Below are positions 22,401 through 31,400 of a DNA stretch of 64,000 bases, piece after piece. The stretch's first letter is position 1. Each line of letters begins with the position of its first letter. Made by a program: the position numbers and the translations under genes. The notes below the pieces were generated by a model that was not told where the DNA came from, searched no databases, and saw only the letters and a program-made list of their open reading frames with translations. The DNA is taken from assembly GCF_950023065.1 (NCBI RefSeq), contig NC_088679.1, positions 12,772,001-12,836,000 of the forward strand. The letters are read 5' to 3'. The DNA comes from Planococcus citri. Lineage: Eukaryota > Arthropoda > Insecta > Hemiptera > Pseudococcidae.

Positions 22401-25400
22401 ATACTAAACCTTCCGCATTCTGTGCTTCGTTCAAAGGACGTATTATTATCGATCATCGTTACGAGTTTTTTAAAAGGTCTGGCTATCGTCGCAAAACCAG
22501 TGATTTAAATATGACGTAGACGCAGGCAAAAATTTGAAAATAATCTGAAAAATACGAAAAATATGCTTTACGAGGACAGATAATTGAAACAGCGATAGGT
22601 ATGTCGGAGGATTTTGATCAAATTCGGTGGAAATTTTCATTACGAGTTGAAAGATGGTCCAGAAAAAATTTAGCTCCGGATGTGCCGTGGAAAGGAGATG
22701 ATAGTTCTCAGAAAGGGGAGCATTTTCGAAAAAATTGTAGATTTTTCGCTCTAGCGTTCACTTTATCTGTCTTGAGAAAAATACCCTAGTTCCAAAAAAT
22801 GATATTTGAGATTCGGCGTCGACTTAGGCCATTGCCAAAAAAATCCTACACCATTTTCAGGGTTCTACTGAGCGGTTGAAAATTTGCAGATCGTTTATTT
22901 TTGTATAAATTGGTATTTTGAAAATATTTTTGTGTCGAATAATACGTCTTAATTTTGCTAAAACATCGAAAGATATAATTTCTGAAACAGGTGGAATATT
23001 TTTAAAGTACAGTGGTGCCAATTTTTTCTGTCATAATAAAATTGTCAATTTCGAAGAATCGACAGAGCATAGCTAAAAACGTGACATTTTTTTCGGATTT
23101 TTTAATCAAAATATTATGTTTTGGATTTGACTTCCCCCTCCAAACAGGTTGGGCACAGGCTAGAGCGAAAAAACAATATTTTTTTTGGAAAATATCCTCT
23201 CTTTGAAGACCCATATTTCCTCTCTGGGAGCACTTCAACTGAAAACGAAAGTCTCCACAGAATTTGGTCAAAACCCTTCGACTGTTTATTCACACAATCC
23301 ACTGTAATGCTTCGCATTTTGAGCATTATTGATTATATTCTTTCGATAGCTCTTCCAGCCAGATAACTGAAGTAAATTAAAAGCTGAAACCGAACCGAGT
23401 TGTTGAAATAACAAGAGGACGGAGGGAAGGCTAGAAATCCTTAATGATTACTATTTACTACATATTTTAAATAACTTCTCTGGTGAACTCAGAACTGTCT
23501 GACCATTCATTTTGGAACTATAGAGCGAAGCTTTTCGTAACTGTGACACAGTTACCTATATAAATTTACGTCAAAAGATCGTCAAAAAATTCCAGTTCCG
23601 AATTTCATCGTTTTTTCATATTTCAAATGATAATGGGTGATTCAAAATTAGTAAAAAAAAAATCGAAAATTAATTTATTCTGATGAACAAAGAGTGTCAG
23701 GTTTCAAGACTTCAAAAAAGTAAAATCGAATCCTTTATTCGACTTTTCTTTTTTTTACCTATTTTTTTTCGAAAAAAAAACTTTCATGAATTTTTAATAT
23801 TGAGCAGTCTGTTTACGGCCTAAAAAATGAGTTACCCCTACTTTTCCTACTGGTAGTCGTAAGGGGAGGGGAGGGGAGGGGAGGGGAGGGGTAAAGTAAT
23901 GTTTCCAAACGCCATTGCCATCAGTTGAAAATTCCCACAAATTATACCAAGTATTTATGAACATAAGACAAGCAAGGGGGTTTTAATTTTTTTTATTTAC
24001 AATTTAAAATTACAACGGCCCCGCCTTGGGCCTTAATTAATTTAGTGAACATATACGTATAATTAATTAACATCTGCGCTACATCCCATTGGATGCGACA
24101 CTTTAATCATAAGTCTAGCATATGCTGTCTTTGGAGTCTTCTTATGGTTGTGCTGTTGTCCAATAGCGTAACAGCATTGATATTTTCATGCTTTTCCAGC
24201 CGGAGTTTATATTTTCCACTAATTTTTGGGATAATTGGTTTGACTGCTTCAATGTTGCGATGATCCTAGATGGACTGGTTCGTTGCAAACCATGGAGCTT
24301 CAGCAATACAGCACAGGGTTTTATTTTGAAATCGTTGGATTATTTCGATGTTAGAGCCTTTGGCGGTGCCCCATAACTGGCAGCCATAGGTCCAAATTGG
24401 TCGAATTATATGCTTTTGTACAAGAGTAGTTTGTTTTTTAGAGAAAGCTTGGATTTTCTGCCCAATAACCTAAGCATTTTCTTGAATTTCAAATCCATTT
24501 GCTTTCTCTTTGTCTTGATATGAGTTTTCCATGCCATAGTCCTATCGAAATGCAGACCAAGGTATTTTACTGATTCTTTTATTGGCAACTCTGTACCATT
24601 CAGCCCAACTGGTAGAGTAGAGCATTTCTTCATTGTGAAGGTAATATTTGTATATTTTGTGGGATTTACTTCAATACGCTACCTTTGTAACCATGCTTCA
24701 ATATCTTGTAAATGATTCTGCATCTGCTGAGTAGCTTCCTTTATGCATTTGCTCCTGCTCAAAATTGCAGTATCATCTGCAAATGTGCACAAGACTGTCT
24801 CCTCATTGGTGGGTATATCTGCAGTGAACAACGTACATATACAGGGGTCGGCATAAGTTAGTATTCGTATTCAAAAACTGATGCATTCTTTTTAACACCC
24901 TGTTGTGTGTAATGAGTAGATAGAAGGTCTTGTAGGTAGTGCGTTGTGTTCGTGGAAGTCCCACCAACACTTTGGTAATAATAGTTTTTTTCCCCGCTAT
25001 GTCACTACAGAAAAAAAATTCATTTTCATTTGAAAAAATTTCCGTTTGTGCAAATCGGAATACTAACTTATGCCGACCCCTGTATAGGTAAGAGCCAAAA
25101 ATACTGCCCTGAGGGACTCCAGCATTGATCTCAAGAAGTGAGGACAGCTCATTATCCATCTTTACCATGAACTTTCTCTCGCTCAAGTAGGATTGAAAAA
25201 ACCGGTAAAACTGATAAGGAAGTAATTGCCTTATTTTGTAGAGGAGGTCCAGATGCCACACTTTGTCGAAGGCCTGCTCAATGTCAAGAAAGGAGGCAGC
25301 ACAGACCTCTTTCCTTTCTAGAGAAGTGACGATTTCATCTGTCACTGTATGTGCTTGCTCAACTGTGGAGTGCTTTTCTCTTCTTTGAATCTGAATTGGT

Positions 25401-28400
25401 GATCAGGAATTATTTTATGCTTATTAAGCTCTTCTTTTAAACAGTAATGTTTCCAAACACCATCAGTTGAAAATTCCCACAAATTATACCAAGTATTTAT
25501 GAACATAGATAGGGCCAGGAAGGGGGTTTTCATGAATGAATAATACCCATGGAATTTGAAATTAATTGAATTGAGGTATTAAAAGAAAATTATTCTTTCA
25601 ACTTCTATAAAAATTGAAATTTTTTTATCCTTATTGTTAGGTAATTATACTTATGAATAAAGTAAATTTATTATTAAAATTCGAATAGGTAGGTATTCAA
25701 ACGAATCCGAACTTGATTGCTGCCATTGGCTGACTCCTTTCACTTCAAAAATTTTTTCGAACAAAAATCTTTGGTATCAGGATTTTAGGGCAAACTTGGA
25801 AAGGTGTGGGAGGAAGGGGGGTACAATGCCCTGAAAAATTTTGAAACCCAATATTTCAGTAATTTTTGGACATTGTTTTTATCCCATGGATTTTTTTGAT
25901 TCAATTACAAAAAAATGAATAGGTATTACAAAGTGGACCTCAGAGAACAATTTTAATCCCATTGGGCACAATTCACTAGATTTATGGGCACTAAAATCTT
26001 TAAAAATATCAATAATTCGCCTGATTTGAGAATTTTTAAAACTAAAAATATTAAAATCGGTAATCTGAATATATTGAAGTCATTCTGGACCCACGGCGAG
26101 TTGAAGTTGGAGATGGGGGGGGGGAGGGATCTGGAAATTCCCCGATTTCGGTAAATCAACTCACATCATTCTTTTTCAAACTTTTTTTTAGTCACATGCA
26201 CTTTTTCAGTTCTTGAATCGATTAAATGACATTTAAACCTTTTTCCGGGCACATTTGAAGTTTATCATGTCTCAAATCAGAGCATTTACTCAGATTCAAA
26301 AATCAAAAATTCTCGAATTAACCAATTTTTCGCGGTTTGAAAAATTTTAGGCCATATAACTCTCCATCCAATCATAATGATGATGGGAGAATTGTGGATT
26401 TTCAAAATTTTGAGCAATCTGTAGAGCTTATTCTTTTTTCTGCTCGTTCCAAGACTCTGTTGAGGTATTTACTTACATTTTTGGTCAACAAATTTCTTTA
26501 AGCAGAGGACTGTTCGCTGTTTCCCAGAATTTTAGAGCTTATAACCTCATCGTCTCCAAGTGGATCTCATCTCTGTGAGGACAAAGTTATTCCTCGATGT
26601 TCCTCTCGCACGAATTTTTAAATTTTAGGGTCTAAAAATTTCATTTTTTCCAAAGCCAAAATGAACCAATTTGCCGTTCGAAGACCGTGAATTTTTTTCA
26701 AAATTTCACCAAATACAAAATAAGAACTATCTAAGCTGTATCAGTTTTTCAAATTTAGGCAATAATGAATTTTAAAAAGTGGAGGGAAAAGAAAATATCA
26801 AATTTTCACTGTATCGGTTTATCCATCACTTCATCATCAGAGACGAGTAGGTACGATTTGCAGAAAATTCACACAGGAAACTGGAACTAGAAAGCTTTTC
26901 CATTCTTATTGGCAAAAGTAACCTCGCGCATCTCGTGCCCTATGCACTAATTTTAATCAACCCTGTACGATCCAACAAGTTTTCAAATTCCAATCGTCAA
27001 ATCTTTCCTGGACACGAAAGGGTTAAACACGCGGCAGTTTCGACGTTTGCTGTACGTTTTATTCAGGAAAAAAAAAACACAACCAGAAAGTATATTAATC
27101 AGCATCGCAGCGGTAATTATTCGAACCCTGGTAGTTTTCAAGTACAAGGGGAGCAAAGAGCGATGTGAAAATATGGGCCTAGCTTGGCTGGCGGCGCACG
27201 AGCCACGAGCTAAATTCTTAAATCATTTTGGAATTTTTATATCTACCACGTTGTAAAAATATTTTCATGTTGGTTAATGAAACCCTCATTTTTATTAAGT
27301 TGACTTTTTTTTCTTTTTTTTTTTCGTTATTTTTTTGAAACATTGTTATAAAGTTTTTCATTGTTATTTAGCTTCGCAGGAAATTAAATAAAAGGGTAGA
27401 GGGAAAAAAAGTATACGAAGCTAAAAAATGTATAGTCGTTTTTTAATGTTGATAAAAAAATTAATATTTGATGTTGAATAGTATATAACGTGCGCTGTGT
27501 TTTTTTCTTGTTTTTGTTTTTTCTCATTTTTTCTCTATTTTTTTTTTGAACGTTTTCGTACAAACGAAAAAATTATTTAGGCTGTATTTTCACGTTGCTA
27601 AGTTTAAATTAATTATTCTAATTTTATGCGCTAGCGAGTACCAGACTATATATGTAGCTATAGGTGCACCATACTGTTGGTTGTATCGTCGACCGGAACA
27701 TTATGGTATGCTATGCAATGCAATAGCATACAGTATAGGAAAGTTACCGTAATACTTTAGGTGCGACCAGAGGCGAAGTATAAAGAGGTATAGACTCGCG
27801 CCGAGCTCGTTCAAAAAACGATAAACAATAATGTGAGAGTTATGACTATAATATGAGAAAGTACGAACCGCGATATTATTATTCTTGAAAGATGGTCGAC
27901 TCAATCGATAGGTGCGTGCCCTGCACCTTGCCTCGCTCGCTGCACGTGAAATAAGACGACCAAACCGAAGTAGGAGGATATTTCTGAAATCGGATTTTCG
28001 ATATAGAGGTGTTCAGACTAACGGAAACGTGTCCGTTGGGATGAAGCGAACTATGTCTATCGCGCGATATGATAATAATACGCAGCTATCGCATCAACGA
28101 CGAGAAATGGAAAACGGGGGCAAAATCGCATTAAAAACCCGCAGCACGAGCTCCGAAAGGATATCAGTGGGAGACGGGAGCCGGTGCCGAGTCAAAAAAT
28201 GAACTATATGCGAAAATTTGATGGAAAAATGAAAGGTGTGAAAGAAAAATGATGCGAAATTGGGCACGTGCGTGTATCTGTGTGTGAGTGAGCGGTATTA
28301 TATTATAAAGGCTAAAGGAATACCAGTTCGTTGCCTATAGATATGATTCTATTTTTGTTTAACCCTTTACGACGTTCTTCGCAAGGAATTCGACGGATGA

Positions 28401-31400
28401 GATTTTAAAAATTCGTAATAAAATACACCTTAGGGTGAAATTTTCAAATTATGAAAAGAAATTGTTTTCCCATTTATCGATAGAGAACCTTACTCACAAA
28501 ATGAAAGTCATTTTTTCAATCTTACAAAGGTAGATCGAAAAAGCAGGCAAAAATTTATCATCTGATAAAATTTCAAGTGCTATAGTGTCCTTTTCGATTT
28601 TTGGTGAATTTTTGAAAATCAAATTTAGGCCAAAATTGAGGTAAAAAATCAAAATCTTACCAAATTGACCTATAAAGCTGAGATTTGGGGTATACCCTAT
28701 TTTCGACCTGCCAAATCGATTGGAAACTGTTTCAGACCGTTTAGAGTAGTTCTGGAGCCTCCAGCAGATTTTTGAAACTTGAAATTCCCATACAATTTTA
28801 TCAAATGGAGTTGGAAAGACGAAATTCATTCTGCAAACTAATTTCAATACGCCACGAAGTCGACTGCTGGTGGATTTCAAGTCGTTTTGGAGTCTCCAGC
28901 GACTTTTTGAAAATTACTGGAGCCTCCAGTAGATTTCTGAAACTTGAAATTTTCACAAAATTTCATCAAATGGAGATGAAAAGCGGTAATTTACTCTCTT
29001 TTCTAAAAAATTTCATCACAAATTACCTATAATTTCGATTTTTCATGCTTAAAAATCTGGGATTGCCCCCCCCCCTTAAGAAAATCCTGGCTACCCCACT
29101 GCCTAAAAAGGATTTATCCACATTTAATTGGATCCGCATATTTACAATTCAAAAAATCAAAACGTTTCAATTCGTTGAGAAATTTTTGAAATTTGCACAA
29201 ATGACTGTAACTTATTATTGTCAAAAAACCACCTCCCTCCTTCAATCAGAATTTCACGATTTCCAGCCATTTTGGAGCCTCCAGCGCGATGTTCGATTAA
29301 TCCAGAATTTTTAAATTTCTCCAAAAGGTGTGGAAATTAATTTTGATTACTTAAACATGTATATCCAGTGGTCAAAAAGCTGCACTCGAGGTGGCCACCA
29401 GGAAATCTGCCCAAATTTGAGTAGGTAAATCCTTATAAAACAAGTTGAAGAATAACTCTTAACCTGATTTTTAGCAGCTCAAATTCATTTACACGCCTTC
29501 TGGAGAAATTTTAAAATTCTAGAGAAATCGAAAATCCTGCTGGAGGCTCCAGAATGGCTCAGAAATGCTGGAATTCGGTCCAGGGAAGTTGACATCATTT
29601 TTAGGGTACTAATTTCCATAATTTTCACTAATTACGTAAGTACTCATTTTGAAGGGAAAAAAAGCATAACCCTCTGAAATTGACCAGTTTTGAATTTTCA
29701 AAAATTTGCCAAGATTCGAAAAATCAATTTTGGCAGCTGAAATTTTCCAAATTTTCAAAAAATTAATTCATCTTACTTAAACAAGGGATGAGGTATTCCA
29801 CTTCGCATAAATTTTTTTGAACTGGATAAAGCTGATCGAAAGAGTAAACAATTAATACGAACGGCTTTTTTGGCAATTTCCGGAAAAATAGCCAAACTGT
29901 TGGGCAATTTTTTCAAAAAAAAAAAAAGAGACTTATTTGAAATGTTTGGGAAAAAGTTTAGTAAGGCTGTCAAAAACAGTACATCAGCTGCCAATTTTTC
30001 AGGTGCTTTAGTGCATTTTCGATTTTTGGTGAATTTTGAAAAATATGTAAATGACCAAAAATGGGGAAAAAATCAAAATTCATCAAATTCACCTACATAT
30101 AAAGCTGAAATTCAGAATAAATCCAATAGTAGCGTTATCAAGACTGTAACCCCCAAATTTCGAAAAAAAAAACAACAGTCAATATTGCCAAGTATTTTTC
30201 CAAAACTAATTGATTCGTAATTCATTTGCGAAAGATAAAAAAATACACACGAAAAACAGTCATTTCATATCGAACAATTCCCTACAAATTGTTTGTAAAT
30301 TACCCCCTCCTCTCTTCCCCACACTCACTCGTTTCAATAATATCACTCGTAGGTACACTATTCGACGAGATTAAATTCTCATCGCCAATTTTTCTGACCT
30401 TTGAAAAAAAATTCCATTAAGCGCCATTCTAAGCACGTGTCACGTACCACCTATTTTCATCGACATGGAAAAATTACAATCGTAAAATTATCGATTATAC
30501 GACAAGCTTTCTTCATAGACACTAGACACGAGCGCGAATAAGACGCCGAAAAGAGAAATAAAATTGCTCGATAATGATTTAATAACGTTCTTATCATTAG
30601 CATCATCGCTTTCAATGGTTCATTTCACAGCTCATATATGAGCTCAGCTCAGCGTTACAAATCATATGGACCATATGTGCTGATAACTCTCTCATAGTCC
30701 CAAGTTCCGCAGCCCAACCAGGAACTGCGGTGTTTTATAGTACATACTAGGTACGTTCCCATATATAATCTATTTCTTCTCTGCTTATTCTTTTCTATAT
30801 AGCCTTAGCAAACGTCAGTGTTAGAGAAAACACATACCCCATAAAAAAACGAAACTTTTCACCAAGATAAACAAGAGGAAAAATAAATCCACCGAACATT
30901 ATAAATTAAAAACAACTGTTTCCCCTTTTGAAAGTAAAAAAAAAAAAAAACCTCAGCAACAGATAATAATATTATCTTCGTAGCTTAAATTTCGTAATGT
31001 ATCGATACATGTGTTTTATTCGATATTAGTAGGTATGTACATTGATAAAAACCACACAAATATACCACGTGTATTGATAAAAGTGTACTATATCGTATCG
31101 TATACGAATACACATAGCGAAAACTTTTTCACCCCAAGAATCGACTACTGCAGCAGTAAAGTATTTCGAGTTGAAAAAAAAAGCACACACTTTCGCACAA
31201 ATACGCTATCATCGTCCGTGAACTCCATAAAGAGTAAAACTTCGCTGAAAAATGCCCTTTTTTTTCCTCCAACAGCAACATAGCCTTTGCTATACACGAG
31301 CTGGAGCACATATTCAACATATAGTGCAACTGTGTTATATTCAATGCTCAAAAGATAACCGATTTACACTAAATATATTCCCTTTAATCTGGTAAAATAC

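Larger units (their letters stand above)
23985..25442 (-). mobile_element. 5'-truncated, decayed Jockey/CR1-type non-LTR retrotransposon
   Basis: Reading on the minus strand, the element starts with reverse-transcriptase sequence (ELNKHKIIPDHQFRF, a degenerate QFGFR block) and ends in A-rich sequence that appears as TTTTAATTTTTTTTATTT on the plus strand. It is flanked by the roughly 90-bp duplication at 23895-23984 and 25443-25530. The RT core is interrupted by a MITE (24842-25082). The start of the open frame near 25533 reads host flank, not element. The element contributes only the region from LKEELNKHK onward. Confidence 0.82.

Noticed and set aside
24803..24990. Peptide downstream of GSYLY in the LINE RT frame
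   Set aside because: It is MITE sequence read through from the RT frame, not part of the reverse transcriptase.
27912..28202. 96-codon Arg/Ser-rich ORF on plus strand
   Set aside because: No splice context, domain or homology that I recognise. Explained by lower stop density in a less AT-rich island.
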